DNA from: Renibacterium salmoninarum ATCC 33209
Lineage (GTDB): Bacteria; Actinomycetota; Actinomycetes; Actinomycetales; Micrococcaceae
Length of the DNA: 64,000 nt
Direction: 5' to 3'
Assembly: GCF_000018885.1 (NCBI RefSeq)
Contig: NC_010168.1
Span: 558,001 to 622,000 of the forward strand
Shown here: one piece after another, positions 45,442 to 56,465 of the stretch
Numbering within the stretch: the stretch's first letter is position 1
How the letters are laid out: every line of letters begins with the position of its first letter
The notes under the pieces: model-generated
Seen by the model: only the letters and a program-made list of their open reading frames with translations
Told to the model about the DNA's origin: nothing
Database searches by the model: none
Made by a program: the position numbers and the translations under genes

Positions 45442-46989
45442 GTGACCTTGACCGTTTCCCCGCAAGAATCTGCGCATCAACAGGACGAATCTGTAACCCC
45501 ACGTACCTATGAGGTGCGAACTTATGGCTGCCAAATGAACGTTCACGATTCGGAGCGAATGGCCGGGCTCTTGGAACGCAGCGGCCTCGTGAAAGCCGAA
45601 GGCAAGGTGGCCGACGTCGTTGTTTTCAATACTTGTGCGGTTCGTGAAAATGCGGATAACAAACTTTACGGAAACCTCGGCATGCTAGCGCCAGCTAAAG
45701 AAGCTAACCCTGGCATGCAAATTGCCGTGGGCGGTTGTCTTGCGCAGAAGGATCGGGACACGATTCTCAAACGGGCGCCCTGGGTGGACGTTGTATTTGG
45801 GACTCACAATGTTGGTGCGTTGCCCACTTTGCTGGAACGCGCTCGGCACAACGAAGAAGCACAACTTGAAATCCTTGAGTCGCTTGACGTTTTCCCCTCG
45901 ACGTTGCCAACTAAACGTGATGCGGTTTACTCCGGTTGGGTTTCGATTTCAGTAGGCTGCAACAACACCTGCACCTTTTGCATCGTGCCATCGTTGCGAG
46001 GCAAAGAAAAAGACCGACGCCCGGGCGATATCCTCGCGGAAATTCAGGCATTGGTAGAGGACGGCGCCATTGAAGTCACATTATTAGGCCAAAACGTAAA
46101 TTCCTACGGCGTGGAGTTTGGCGACCGCCAAGCCTTCTCAAAACTTCTTCGTGCTTGCGGCGAGATCGAGGGCCTGGAGCGAGTGCGCTTTACTAGCCCG
46201 CATCCGGCAGCCTTCACTGAAGACGTCATTGAGGCAATGGCCGAAACGCATAATGTAATGCCGCAACTACACATGCCGCTGCAGTCAGGATCGGACAAAG
46301 TTCTCAAAGACATGCGGCGCTCGTATCGTTCGAGCAAGTTCCTAGGCATTCTCGACAAAGTGCGAACGCAAATCCCGGATGCGGCAATCTCGACCGACAT
46401 TATTGTCGGCTTCCCTGGCGAAACTGAAGAGGATTTCCAAGCGACGCTTGATGTAGTAGCAAAGTCACGTTTTGCCACAGCTTTCACCTTCCAATATTCG
46501 AAGCGACCAGGCACTCCCGCTGCGGATCTGCCGGACCAATTGCCTAAGGCAGTAGTCCAAGAGCGTTTCGAACGCTTAACGGCTTTGCAAGACCAAATTA
46601 GCGCGGAAGAGAATGCCCGGCAGATCGGCCGCGAAGTCGAACTTATGGTGACGGCTGGTAGTGGCAAAAAGGCGGCTGAAACTCAACGACTTTCGGGCCG
46701 TGCGAAAGACAGCCGACTGGTGCATTTCGCCGTTCCGGAGGGCGAAGAGACTCCTCGGCCAGGAGATTTGGTTACCGTAACGATTACCGAGGCTGCCAGT
46801 TTCCACTTAGTGGCAGATCCGCTGCCCGGCAGTGTCTATCGACTCAGGCGTTCTCGAGCGGGGGACGCCTGGGACCTTGCCCAAGCAGAGTTTTGTGGTG
46901 TGCCTAACGGCGCGCAGGGCACCTCCGATGGTGGAAAAAGCTCAGTGTCACTTGGCATGCCAACCATTCCTGTTTTGCCAGCTCGATAA
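45442..46989 (+). CDS. miaB: tRNA-2-methylthio-N6-dimethylallyladenosine synthase MiaB
   Basis: This 515-residue radical SAM methylthiotransferase has an N-terminal UPF0004 domain ([33 protein letters not shown]), radical [14 protein letters not shown], and a C-terminal TRAM domain. It methylthiolates A37 after MiaA. GTG 45442 starts it. miaA begins nine bases after the stop. Confidence 0.95.
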
Positions 46990-46998
46990 GCAGCCACC

Positions 46999-47931
46999 TT
47001 GGCGCGAATCAGCAATGCAATTGGTATCAATCCACCGATAGTGATCGCGGTTGTCGGTGCCACCGGTACCGGGAAGTCCGAACTTAGCCTCGCGCTAGCC
47101 GAACAAATCGGCGGCGAGATTATCAACGCCGATTCAATGCAGTTCTATCGAGGGATGGACATCGGCACCGCAAAGCTGACCTTAGCGGAGCGCCGTGGAA
47201 TTCCCCATCATCTTTTGGACACGCTTGAGATAGCCGAAGAAGCGAGCGTTGCGCGTTATCAAGAGCAAGCTCGCGAAGCCATCGAGGATATTCAGTCCAG
47301 AGGCCTACATCCAATCCTGGTTGGTGGTTCTGGTCTTTATCTTCGGGCAGCCCTCGACGTACTCGAATTTCCTGGCACCGACCCACAGCTACGCCGTCGG
47401 CTGGAAAGCGAACTAGCTGATTCTGACATAGCAAAATTTAGAGACCGACTTCGCCTCGTTGATTCAATCTCGGAGAAGCGTATTGGCGATGAGAAACGAC
47501 TCGTTCGTGCTCTTGAAGTCTACGAATTAACCGGCCGGCCATTTTCCTCTTTCATGCCGCAACGGGAGTATGTTCAACCGACGTTTCAGATCGGTTTGAA
47601 CGGAGATCGCGCAGGTTTGCACGAACGCCTGGCTCGCCGAGTTCACTCGATGGTTGAAGCTGGTCTACCGGAAGAAGTCGCTGGGCTTGCGCTCAGAGGG
47701 CTTAGCGACGGCAAAACCGCTTCGCGGGCGTTGGGTTACTTGCAGTTTCTGCGGACTATGAGTGAGCCTGATTACAGCCGGGGACAGGCAGCCGAAGACA
47801 CGATCATTGCTACCAGACAATTTGCGCGGCGTCAGATCACCTGGTTCACTGCCGATCCAAGGGTTCAATGGCTCGATTACGCTTCCCCTGAACTTCCGGC
47901 TTTGGCAAAGGAGATGCTCAGCAGATTCTAA
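46999..47931 (+). CDS. miaA: tRNA dimethylallyltransferase MiaA
   Basis: This 310-residue protein isopentenylates A37 of tRNAs reading UNN codons. P-loop GATGTGKS (20-27), [18 protein letters not shown] and [11 protein letters not shown] are present. TTG 46999 is used; GTG 47041 would remove residues before the P-loop strand. It forms an operon with miaB and precedes dapF by 28 bases. Confidence 0.94.
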
Positions 47932-47959
47932 GCGTAGTTGAATACCGTAGGCTTGAATC

Positions 47960-48883
47960 ATGACTAGCACCGCGCTGCACCGGCTTACCGGAGTGAGCTT
48001 TTCTAAGGGCCATGGAACCGGTAACGACTTCATTTTGATCGCAGATCCTGACGGTGTTCACGATATCGATGAGGCAACGGTGGTGGCGGCATGCGATCGG
48101 CACCGAGGTATCGGCGCTGATGGCTTTATTCGAGCGATAAAATCTCGCGAACTCGCCGAAGGAACAGCAGTTCTGGACGCTAATCCACATGCCGAATGGT
48201 TTATGGACTACCGCAATGCGGATGGCTCAATTTCAGAGATGTGTGGAAATGGTGTTCGAGTTTTTGTGCAGTTTCTGCTCGAGTCGGAGTTGGTCTGGCT
48301 CGAGCCTGGTCAAATACTGCCGATAGGAACACGCGACGGCGTCAAGCTTGTTCGGCGAACGGCAGCGGGCTTCTCAGTGGATATGGGCCAATGGAAATTT
48401 ACGATGCCACAGACCGCTGAAGATCGTGGCGTTGATTCATTAGTTACCGCAAATGGCTTGGATGTGGCGCGACCGGCTTTGTCTATCAACACCGGGAATG
48501 CGCATACTTTGGTCGCGTTGGCACATCGTGCTGAGCTCGATGAACTTGACCTGCACCGTGCTCCGATCGTTGATCCTGTGCCGGAACACGGCTCGAATGT
48601 TGAATTCGCACTGCCTCACGACCCGTTGGTAGTCGGTGGAATTGCCGAGATCAGCATGCGCGTTTTTGAGCGTGGCGTCGGAGAAACGCTTTCTTGCGGC
48701 ACTGGCGCATGTGCCGCCGCGGCAGCGACTCGATTTTGGGCCGGTGAAGGGGCACCTGCTGAATGGAAAATTAATGTGCCAGGTGGCTCGGTAGTAGCGA
48801 AATTCTTTGTGGCAGAAGATCAAACCGAACACGTTGAGCTTTCTGGACCAGCGGTGATCGTCGCGCGTGGAGTGTTTTCCTAA
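47960..48883 (+). CDS. dapF: Diaminopimelate epimerase DapF
   Basis: This 307-residue enzyme converts LL- to meso-DAP for lysine and peptidoglycan. Catalytic cysteines C95 (MCGNGVRVF) and C246 (SCGTGACAAA) and GHGTGNDFI are present. Conserved miaA-dapF-hflX order is interrupted here by the permease and methyltransferase. Confidence 0.96.
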   Translation: MTSTALHRLTGVSFSKGHGTGNDFILIADPDGVHDIDEATVVAACDRHRGIGADGFIRAIKSRELAEGTAVLDANPHAEWFMDYRNADGSISEMCGNGVRVFVQFLLESELVWLEPGQILPIGTRDGVKLVRRTAAGFSVDMGQWKFTMPQTAEDRGVDSLVTANGLDVARPALSINTGNAHTLVALAHRAELDELDLHRAPIVDPVPEHGSNVEFALPHDPLVVGGIAEISMRVFERGVGETLSCGTGACAAAAATRFWAGEGAPAEWKINVPGGSVVAKFFVAEDQTEHVELSGPAVIVARGVFS

Positions 48884-49011
48884 TTTTCGCTTAGCCTCTA
48901 ACACCGGGTAGCTCACTTGGCGAAACTTCCAGGCCACTTTCACGTAATTGGAGTAGACTGTCTTTTTGGCGCCGGCGCATCCGAAGGCATCGGGCGGAGG
49001 GGTAATCAACA

Positions 49012-50541
49012 ATGGCGAGCGAGAGCCAAACGGATTCAGTGCGCAAGGAACACATTCTTGAAGCTGAAGATGCCGGCTATCACAAAGGGTTGAAGAACCG
49101 TCAGATCCAAATGATTGCCATTGGTGGGGCGATCGGAACCGGACTTTTTATGGGCTCCGGGGGACGCCTAGCCAGCGCTGGTCCGTCGTTGATTATCAGC
49201 TATGCAATTTGCGGATTCTTCGCATTCATTATCTTACGTGCGCTCGGCGAGCTGGTGTTACACAGGCCTTCATCGGGGTCCTTTGTCTCGTACGCTCGAG
49301 AGTTCTTCGGTGAAAAGGCAGCCTTTGTCACGGGCTGGATGTACTGGCTCAATTGGGCGATGACCTCGATTGTGGACTCGACCGCTGTCGCACTTTATAT
49401 GAATTTCTTTGGCAAGTATTGGGCGCCCTTGGGTGCGGTTCCGCAGTGGATCTACGCTTTGGCCGCGCTGGTGATTGTGCTGGGGCTGAACTTGGTTTCG
49501 GTAAAAGTTTTTGGCGAGATGGAATTCTGGTTCGCACTGATTAAGGTCGTTGCCCTGGTCGCCTTTCTACTGGTCGGGATCTATTTCGTTATTTTTGGCA
49601 CCCCAATTGCTGGGCATGAAGTTGGGTTTAGCCTTATTGCCAATAATGGTGGTCTCTTCCCGAACGGGATCTTGCCCGCCCTCGTCGTCATTCAAGGTGT
49701 GGTTTTTGCCTACGCTTCGGTGGAGCTCGTGGGTACAGCAGCTGGTGAGACCGAAAATCCAGCCAAAATCATTCCGAAAGCAATTAACACGGTTATCTTC
49801 CGAATCGCGATTTTCTACGTTGGTTCGCTTGTTTTGCTCTCGCTTTTGCTGCCGTTTAACTCCTACAAAGAAGGGGAAAGTCCATTTGTCACCTTCTTTG
49901 GCTCGATTGGCATTCAAGGTATCGACGCGATTATGAATCTGGTGGTGTTGACCGCAGCCCTGTCTTCGCTCAACGCTGGCCTGTATTCCACCGGTCGAGT
50001 GCTCCGCTCGATGGCGATGGCAGGATCTGCGCCAAAATTCGCCGCTCGGATGAACAAATCTGGCGTTCCCTACGGCGGTATTGCCTTGACTGCCTTTGTG
50101 GGCTTGCTGGGCGTTGTGCTCAACGCTATCTATCCGTCGCAAGCATTCGAAATTGTGCTGAACGTGGCGTCACTGGGCATCATCTCAGCCTGGGCGATGA
50201 TTGTGCTTTGCCAGATGAGACTAGCCGATTGGGCCAAGAAGGGCCGACTCCTGAGGCCATCATTTCGGCTATTCGGCGCACCCTATACGGGCTATTTAAC
50301 TTTGCTTTTCTTGCTAACCGTGCTCGTTCTGATGTCTTTCGACTACCCGATTGGCACCTTCACAGTGTCCTCGTTAGTGATCATTATTCCGTTGCTGATC
50401 CTAGGTTGGTTCGTCTTTCGTGGACGTATTCGCGAATTAGCTGAGCAACGTCAAGGTTTCACTGGAGCGTATCCGGTGGTGGCGAATCTACCGGTCAGAG
50501 AGCCGAACAAAAGACAAAAAGGTACTAGTCCCGATGCCTGA
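49012..50541 (+). CDS. Amino-acid permease, L-asparagine permease-like (APC family)
   Basis: This 509-residue transporter has about 12 TM helices and the AAT-family signature [19 protein letters not shown] with [21 protein letters not shown] and [13 protein letters not shown]. The N-terminus and sequence style are closest to mycobacterial AnsP. It would import a neutral amino acid by proton symport. Its 3' end overlaps the RsmC-like gene by 17 bases on the opposite strand. Confidence 0.88.
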   Translation: MASESQTDSVRKEHILEAEDAGYHKGLKNRQIQMIAIGGAIGTGLFMGSGGRLASAGPSLIISYAICGFFAFIILRALGELVLHRPSSGSFVSYAREFFGEKAAFVTGWMYWLNWAMTSIVDSTAVALYMNFFGKYWAPLGAVPQWIYALAALVIVLGLNLVSVKVFGEMEFWFALIKVVALVAFLLVGIYFVIFGTPIAGHEVGFSLIANNGGLFPNGILPALVVIQGVVFAYASVELVGTAAGETENPAKIIPKAINTVIFRIAIFYVGSLVLLSLLLPFNSYKEGESPFVTFFGSIGIQGIDAIMNLVVLTAALSSLNAGLYSTGRVLRSMAMAGSAPKFAARMNKSGVPYGGIALTAFVGLLGVVLNAIYPSQAFEIVLNVASLGIISAWAMIVLCQMRLADWAKKGRLLRPSFRLFGAPYTGYLTLLFLLTVLVLMSFDYPIGTFTVSSLVIIIPLLILGWFVFRGRIRELAEQRQGFTGAYPVVANLPVREPNKRQKGTSPDA

Positions 50542-51130
50542 CTTCTAGGATTCGAAAGGACTTAGCCGTACTAAATCTGCGTACCTCAAGGTCAGCGAAC
50601 TCTTCGGTAATCCAACGCTGCAAAGAGTCTGAGCCGAGGTTCTTCTGGACGACCAAATAGGCTGTTCCGCTCGGGGTCAGTCGGGGTAACCAGGTTCGAA
50701 GAATGTGATGCAATACGTCTTTGCCTACCCGAATAGGCGGGTTGGACCAAATGGTCTGAAATCGAATTGACGGGTCAAGTTCGTCCGGTTGACTTACCTG
50801 AACATTGCCCAGGCCCAACGCAGCTGCATTTTCTGCGGTCAAAGCGAGCGAACGTTCATTGACGTCCACGGCATGAATTCGAGCTTGCGGAGATTTTAAC
50901 GCTAGCGTCAGCGCGATCGGACCCCAGCCGCAACCGATGTCAAGCAAATCGCCGTCGGAGGCTGGAGCTGGCGCCTCGGCGAGCAACACAGCGGCGCCCT
51001 TATCAATCCCCTCAGGGGAGAAAATCCCAGAATCTGTGTTGAGCAGGCGTTCTTGGCCTCCGAGCGAAACTCGCAATTGACGGCGGTTGTGGGCGCTCCC
51101 GGGCGCGGCGCTGAAGTAATGATCTGACAT
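50525..51130 (-). CDS. RsmC-like class I SAM methyltransferase
   Basis: This 201-residue methyltransferase has SAM motif [13 protein letters not shown] and NPPIR, the N6-guanine/adenine-type catalytic motif of 16S rRNA (guanine-N2) methyltransferases. [20 protein letters not shown] starts it, with ATG 51130 chosen (51142 also in frame). It probably modifies rRNA. Confidence 0.88.
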   Translation of the reverse strand: MSDHYFSAAPGSAHNRRQLRVSLGGQERLLNTDSGIFSPEGIDKGAAVLLAEAPAPASDGDLLDIGCGWGPIALTLALKSPQARIHAVDVNERSLALTAENAAALGLGNVQVSQPDELDPSIRFQTIWSNPPIRVGKDVLHHILRTWLPRLTPSGTAYLVVQKNLGSDSLQRWITEEFADLEVRRFSTAKSFRILEVRHRD

Positions 51131-51142
51131 CAAAGACACCAT

Positions 51143-51594
51143 AGCCGCTTTGAGCTTCGCATCGAGAATCTTCGACTCTGGCCTGATATAGTAGACACAT
51201 GTTGATTTTCCTCTAATTGCGCACGCTCATCTCTGAGCCTGAGCCTGAGCATCGAACGTCGATTTCGCGCATTTTGCTGACGAAACCGTTCATCCGTTGA
51301 ACATATCGAGCTTGTTCGCTTTTGGAATTTTGAGGAATCCATGTCACCCCCATTTATTATTCGCGCCTATCAGCGCGCCAACACCGAGACACGGGTTTCA
51401 CCGAAGCCGAACGCTATTTGCACGTCTACGCGACCGGCACGGAAGTGAACAACAACTTCAGCACTCCCGACGGCTTAAGCCAACCAATTCAAACTTTCAT
51501 GCACGCAAGCATTTAAAACGAAGCAGAATTCCGCCGCGATTATTGCCGCGTTTATCGCTGCCACCGTTATCTCAGCAAACTTTAGGAGGTCTAG
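51143..51594. other. Gap with no recognisable intact gene
   Basis: About 450 bases before the hflX leader ORF. It includes the divergent promoter side of the methyltransferase. A possible decayed ORF starts near ATG 51340 (MSPPFIIRAYQRANTETR); family-like sequence then appears in a second frame (FTEAERYLHVYATG) ending at TAA near 51514. No family is assigned. The pieces look like a small gene broken by a frameshift. Confidence 0.35.
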
Positions 51595-51687
51595 ATGACT
51601 GCTAAGCCAAAAGACCAGATGCAAGATACCGAGGCTGTCAGTGCCTCGGACTACGATAGAAGTCTCAGTTCTAAAAGGAGAATATGA
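51595..51687 (+). CDS. 30-residue leader ORF coupled to hflX
   Basis: ATG 51595 has an excellent SD (AGGAGGT 51584-51590). The ORF ends in TGA that overlaps the hflX ATG (ATGA, 51684-51687), so translation of hflX is likely to depend on it. The peptide is polar (TAKPKDQMQDTEAVSASDYD) and without a known family. It might be a regulatory leader peptide or a remnant of a longer gene. Confidence 0.6.
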   Translation: MTAKPKDQMQDTEAVSASDYDRSLSSKRRI

Positions 51688-53264
51688 CCACTCAGGAAGA
51701 GTCCAACCAAGGAATCGAGAAAAGCGATGCTGCCGGTCAGGATATGAGCCCGGCAGAAATTCAAGCTGTTATTGATCGAATCTTGGCCAAGGACACCGCC
51801 AAAGGCGGCTCGCCACAGGATGCGCACGATGGCGTTCTGGACGGACGAGCCCAGGCGCTGAGCAGTCTCAGTCAAGAACACAGCGAGTACGACGGCGAGC
51901 AAGAGGATCTACAGGAACGGCGGGCTTTGGGCCGCGTTGCTGGCTTGTCCACTGAGCTCGATGACGTGACTGAAGTCGAGTATCGGCAGCTTCGCCTAGA
52001 GCGCGTGGTCTTGGCCGGGCTCTGGAGCGAAGGCACGTTGGCCGACGCGGAGAACTCGCTTCGAGAACTTGCCGCGCTTGCTGAAACCGCTGGTTCCGAA
52101 GTTCTCGATGGCCTAGTACAACGCCGGTCTAAGCCAGATCCAGGCACCTTTCTTGGTTCGGGTAAAGCGCTCGCATTGAAGGATGTCGTTTCCGCTACCG
52201 GAGCGGATACCGTCGTGGTGGATGCCGAGCTGGCACCCTCCCAGCGCCGGTCACTCGAAGACATCGTCAAAGTCAAGGTAATTGATCGAACGGCATTGAT
52301 CCTTGATATCTTCGCTCAGCATGCCAAGTCTCGCGAAGGTAAAGCGCAAGTTGAACTAGCTCAACTTGAGTACCTTTTGCCACGACTGCGTGGTTGGGGC
52401 GAATCCATGTCTCGACAAGCGGGTGGTCAGGTTGGTGGTGCCGGCGCGGGTATGGGTTCCAGAGGGCCTGGCGAGACAAAAATTGAACTAGATCGCCGTC
52501 GAATTCGGACTCGAATGGCAAAGTTGCGGCGGGAAATTGCTGCGATGAAGCCAGCGCGAGAAGCGAAACGGGCCAATCGGCGTCGCTCCGAGGTTCCTTC
52601 AGCGGCGATCGCTGGCTACACCAACGCTGGTAAGTCATCAATCCTTAATCGCCTCACTCACGCAGGGGTTCTCGTCCAAAACGCGCTTTTCGCCACATTG
52701 GACCCAACCGTCCGCAAGGCAGCAACTCCGGATGGCATCGGGTTTACGCTTGCCGACACCGTGGGATTCGTGCGTTCGTTGCCAACGCAACTTGTGGAAG
52801 CTTTTCGATCGACTTTGGAAGAAGTTGCGGACGCGGACTTGATCCTGCACGTTGTCGATGTATCGCATCCAGACCCAGAAGGGCAGATTGCGGCGGTCCG
52901 AGAGGTGCTCTCCGAGGTCGATGCGCGTAAGATCCCGGAGATCATTGTGCTCAATAAGGCTGACGCCGCGGACCCGCTGGTGATTCAGCGGCTGACTCAG
53001 CGTGAAACTCGCTCAGTTTTGGTTTCGGCCAGAACTGGTCAGGGTATTGATGAGCTCTTAGAACTCATTAGCCAGGCCATTCCGCGACCCGGAGTGGAGT
53101 TGGAATTGATGATTCCTTATGACCGGGGCGACTTGGTCAGTAAATTGCATCAAACAGATGCTGAAATACTGAGTCAGGAGCACGGGGAAGCCGGCACTTG
53201 GCTCAAGGTAAAGGTCCGAGAAGGCCTGGCCGCTGAACTGAAGGAGTTCGCCCACCGGGGCTAA
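51684..53264 (+). CDS. hflX: GTPase HflX
   Basis: This 526-residue ribosome-associated GTPase has an N-terminal domain (LLPRLRGWGESMSRQAGGQ, GPGETKIELDRRRI) and G domain with P-loop GYTNAGKSS (about 311), DPTVRKA, DTVGF and NKAD. It rescues stressed ribosomes. N-terminal 100 residues are acidic and longer than in most bacteria, as in other actinobacteria. The frame is intact. Confidence 0.95.
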   Translation: MTTQEESNQGIEKSDAAGQDMSPAEIQAVIDRILAKDTAKGGSPQDAHDGVLDGRAQALSSLSQEHSEYDGEQEDLQERRALGRVAGLSTELDDVTEVEYRQLRLERVVLAGLWSEGTLADAENSLRELAALAETAGSEVLDGLVQRRSKPDPGTFLGSGKALALKDVVSATGADTVVVDAELAPSQRRSLEDIVKVKVIDRTALILDIFAQHAKSREGKAQVELAQLEYLLPRLRGWGESMSRQAGGQVGGAGAGMGSRGPGETKIELDRRRIRTRMAKLRREIAAMKPAREAKRANRRRSEVPSAAIAGYTNAGKSSILNRLTHAGVLVQNALFATLDPTVRKAATPDGIGFTLADTVGFVRSLPTQLVEAFRSTLEEVADADLILHVVDVSHPDPEGQIAAVREVLSEVDARKIPEIIVLNKADAADPLVIQRLTQRETRSVLVSARTGQGIDELLELISQAIPRPGVELELMIPYDRGDLVSKLHQTDAEILSQEHGEAGTWLKVKVREGLAAELKEFAHRG

Positions 53265-53270
53265 GCACTA

Positions 53271-55358
53271 ATGGCTGATACAACGACTGACACGCCACTT
53301 TCCAGCGATGCCGCGACAACTGAGCCAGCTCGTGCTCAAGTTTCGGCGGAGAACCCGGAAAAATTGGCATTGGAACTGCTTGATGCAGCGGTCAATGCCA
53401 TGGGTGGGCAGCAACGTCCCGGCCAGCACGAAATGGTCCGGCATGTGGTGCGCTCGATTGAATCGGGCGACCACCTGCTAGTCCAGGCCGGCACTGGCAC
53501 CGGTAAGTCTTTGGCCTATTTAATCCCGCTCATCGTGCATGCTTTGGGCAATGACAAACCCTCATTGGTTGCGACGGCCACGCTTGCCCTGCAAGCCCAG
53601 ATCGTTGGCAGGGACTTGCCAAGGCTACTAGCCGCGATCGAACCAGTTTTGGGCCGGAAGATCGACGTGGCTTTGGTCAAGGGCCGTAGCAACTATTTAT
53701 GTCGGCACAAAGTCTCCGGCGGGTTTCCGACCGACGAGCCTGAAGACGGCCAGCTTTTTGCCCTAGGTGAAGACACATCGGTGGTGCACCTACCAGGCTC
53801 CGGTCCCACTACTGCAATGGGTCGCGAGGTGGTGCGCTTGCGGGAGTGGGCTGAGGAGACGAGCACGGGGGACCGAGACGAACTAACCCCCGGCGTAACA
53901 GATCGAGCCTGGCGCCAGGTTTCAGTTACCTCGATTGAATGCCTTGGTGCGCAAAAGTGCCCGATGGCGACCGAATGTTTTAGCGAACAGGCGCGGGCCC
54001 GTGGTGCGAAAGCAGACGTTGTGGTGACCAATCACGCAATGCTGGCGATTAGCGCCTTTGAAGGCCTCGCGGTATTACCTGAATATGACGTAGTGGTCGT
54101 CGACGAAGCCCATGAGCTCGTCGATCGAGTAACTAGCACTGTTTCAGGACAACTTTCTTCGGCGATGGTCAATGCGGCGGCAAGCGGCGCGCGTCGGCAC
54201 ACCGCAATCAGCGTTGATGACCTACACGCAGCCGCGAATGCCTTGGATGAGGTGTTGCACGGAGTCGAGGCCGGTTGGTTGCCGGACGGCTTGGCGCAGC
54301 GTCAATTGGATGCGATCAGCATGCTTCGTGAAGCAACTCGGGTGGCGTTGTCTGACTCCAAAGGCGAGTCTTCACAAGTCTCAGACGGCGGCCGACAAAT
54401 GGCACGATCACGGTTACTGCTGATTTTGGAGTTGTGCGAGCGGCTATTGGCGGTTGCTGAATCTGGCGAAGTGGTCTGGATCTCGAGACAAGGCAACTTT
54501 GATCCGAAGCGAGGCTACGCTCCAGCGGATGAAGCTGAGCCCGCAACGGTCAATATCGCGCCCCTCAGTGTTGCCATGAAACTACGTGATGGCCTCTTTG
54601 GCGAACACACCGCGATCCTGACTTCGGCAACGCTTGCTATCGGTGAGGCATTTGAACCTACAGCGGGCGGGCTCGGCCTGTTAGGCAATGGCGCGCCAAG
54701 CTGGACCGGCGCCGATGTGGGCAGTCCGTTCGACTATCCGAAACAAGGCATGTTGTACGTGGCAGCTCATTTAGAGAAGCCCGGGCGCGGTAACTCGCCC
54801 GCACAATTGGACGAGTTGGAAGCACTCTTATTGGCCTCAGGTGGCGGAGCCTTGTGCCTCTTCTCCTCGCGGAAAGCGGCAGAGGACGCGGCAGCTGAAA
54901 TGAGGTCACGTCTTCAACTGGATATTTTGTGTCAGGGTGAAACCTCGATGGCGGCGCTGATCAAGCAGTTTGAAGCCGAGCCAAACACCTGTCTTTTTGG
55001 CACCATGTCATTGTGGCAAGGCGTTGATGTGCAAGGCGACTCCTGCCGACTGGTAACAATCGATAGAATCCCGTTTCCACGGCCGGATGATCCCCTGATG
55101 ACGGCACGGACCCGTGCAGTTGCCCAATCAGGAGGCAATGGGTTTATGTCGATCTCGGCAACGCATGCGGCAATCAGATTGGCGCAAGGTGCAGGGCGTT
55201 TGATTCGGTCATCCACCGACCGAGGGGTTGTTGCGGTCCTAGATTCACGATTAGCAACCGCCAGATATGGCGGGTTTTTGCGCGCCGCCCTGCCGCCATT
55301 TTGGGCAACGACTGACCGAAAAGTCGCCCTTTCCGCACTTCAACGCTTGGCGCATTAG
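53271..55358 (+). CDS. DinG/XPD-family ATP-dependent DNA helicase
   Basis: This 695-residue superfamily 2 helicase has Walker A AGTGTGKSLAY (near 73), an iron-sulfur domain with four candidate cysteines (NYLCRHKV; AQKCPMATECF), DEAH box VVDEAHEL (near 276), and C-terminal motor motifs (TSATLAIG, GTMSLWQGVDVQG, QGAGRLIRS). It unwinds damaged or structured DNA. It starts six bases after hflX. Confidence 0.9.
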   Translation: MADTTTDTPLSSDAATTEPARAQVSAENPEKLALELLDAAVNAMGGQQRPGQHEMVRHVVRSIESGDHLLVQAGTGTGKSLAYLIPLIVHALGNDKPSLVATATLALQAQIVGRDLPRLLAAIEPVLGRKIDVALVKGRSNYLCRHKVSGGFPTDEPEDGQLFALGEDTSVVHLPGSGPTTAMGREVVRLREWAEETSTGDRDELTPGVTDRAWRQVSVTSIECLGAQKCPMATECFSEQARARGAKADVVVTNHAMLAISAFEGLAVLPEYDVVVVDEAHELVDRVTSTVSGQLSSAMVNAAASGARRHTAISVDDLHAAANALDEVLHGVEAGWLPDGLAQRQLDAISMLREATRVALSDSKGESSQVSDGGRQMARSRLLLILELCERLLAVAESGEVVWISRQGNFDPKRGYAPADEAEPATVNIAPLSVAMKLRDGLFGEHTAILTSATLAIGEAFEPTAGGLGLLGNGAPSWTGADVGSPFDYPKQGMLYVAAHLEKPGRGNSPAQLDELEALLLASGGGALCLFSSRKAAEDAAAEMRSRLQLDILCQGETSMAALIKQFEAEPNTCLFGTMSLWQGVDVQGDSCRLVTIDRIPFPRPDDPLMTARTRAVAQSGGNGFMSISATHAAIRLAQGAGRLIRSSTDRGVVAVLDSRLATARYGGFLRAALPPFWATTDRKVALSALQRLAH

Positions 55359-55416
55359 TCAAGGCGTCAAGCGTTAGGACTGCAAGCGTTAGGGCGTCGA
55401 GGTATTGCGCCGCGTT

Positions 55417-56157
55417 TTATAGCGCTCGAAGAACCGTGACGACCTTACCCATAATCGTTGCGTAGTCACCCAAAATCGGTTCATACTGCGTGTTCTGTGG
55501 CAGAAGCCAAGTATGCCCATCGCGCTGCCTGAAGGTCTTAACTGTTGACTCATCATCGAGCAACGCGGCAACGATATCGCCGTTGATCGCTTCATTTTGA
55601 CGTCGGACAACCACCCAGTCGCCGTCGCAGATAGCCGCGTCGATCATGGAGTCCCCGGCGACTTTGAGCATGAACAGCTCGCCATGGCCGACTAGCTGAC
55701 GCGGCAGCGGCATCACATCGTCTACCACTTGGTCCGCCAGAATTGGCCCACCGGCAGCGATTCGGCCGACGAGAGGCACCATTGCGGTGTCCTGCGCGCT
55801 ACCTAATTGAGCGACGTTGAGACCTTTGGCTGAGCTGCGAAGCTGTTCAGCATCTTCGAGTCCTTCAATGTCAACGGAGCCGCTTTCAAGAGTCAGCGGA
55901 ATAAGAACTTCCATAGCTCGGGGTCTTTTAGGATCTCGGCGTAAATAGCCCTGTTTTTCTAATTGCGAAAGCTGATGCGTAACGCTAGAGAGGCTAGCCA
56001 AGCCCACAACATCGCCAATTTCGCGCATCGACGGTGGATAGCCGTTGGCGCTAATGGAGCGTTGGATGCATTCCAGAATCTTCTTCTGTCGCATCGTGAG
56101 GCCCTTCAGCTTGGCGCGCGCGGAGAGCGCCCCATTCTGATTGTCCTGTGCTGCCAT
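55417..56157 (-). CDS. lexA: SOS repressor LexA
   Basis: This 246-residue repressor has a winged HTH ([25 protein letters not shown], 39-63), Ala135-Gly136 cleavage site (VGRIAAGGP), and Ser170/Lys207 catalytic dyad (AGDSMID; STVKTFR). ATG 56157 follows GGAAGGTGG. Its own upstream region has two SOS-like boxes. Divergent to the LysM gene. Confidence 0.97.
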   Translation of the reverse strand: MAAQDNQNGALSARAKLKGLTMRQKKILECIQRSISANGYPPSMREIGDVVGLASLSSVTHQLSQLEKQGYLRRDPKRPRAMEVLIPLTLESGSVDIEGLEDAEQLRSSAKGLNVAQLGSAQDTAMVPLVGRIAAGGPILADQVVDDVMPLPRQLVGHGELFMLKVAGDSMIDAAICDGDWVVVRRQNEAINGDIVAALLDDESTVKTFRQRDGHTWLLPQNTQYEPILGDYATIMGKVVTVLRAL

Positions 56158-56317
56158 TTCGATCCACCTTCCAGAGCTTGGAACTAGGTACCTTGCTAGA
56201 TCGATCAACGAATACTGTCGGTGCTCGCTGATGGAATAGTGACATGAACGAAACAGCTTCGAGTGTCGCCTTCTTAGCAAGGTCTGACTTCAGATTAAGG
56301 CACTCGGGGCCCAAATT

Positions 56318-56331
56318 CAAATATATGTTCT
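56318..56331. promoter_or_regulatory. Weak SOS-like box upstream of lexA
   Basis: CAAATATATGTTCT matches the LexA consensus at about 11 of 14 positions. It lies 161 bases upstream of lexA and, with 56384-56397, would autoregulate it. Confidence 0.45.
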
Positions 56332-56383
56332 AGCGAGTCTTGGCAAGTCTCGTTTACATGTGCTAAAAATGTATCAGATGATT

Positions 56384-56397
56384 CGAAAACATGTTCT
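56384..56397. promoter_or_regulatory. SOS-like box between lexA and the LysM gene
   Basis: CGAAAACATGTTCT matches 12 of 14 consensus positions (CGAAC-R-NN-TGTTCG). It sits 69 bases before the LysM ATG and 227 bases before lexA, placed to control both divergent genes. Confidence 0.65.
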
Positions 56398-56465
56398 ATA
56401 GATCGGTATGGCAAATGTCAGCCATGGGGCACGAATTCGAATCGACGACCAGGAAGGTGATAGCG

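Noticed and set aside
46104..46667. 187-codon frame antisense to miaB
   Set aside because: It lies wholly inside the miaB coding sequence and has no SD or motif.
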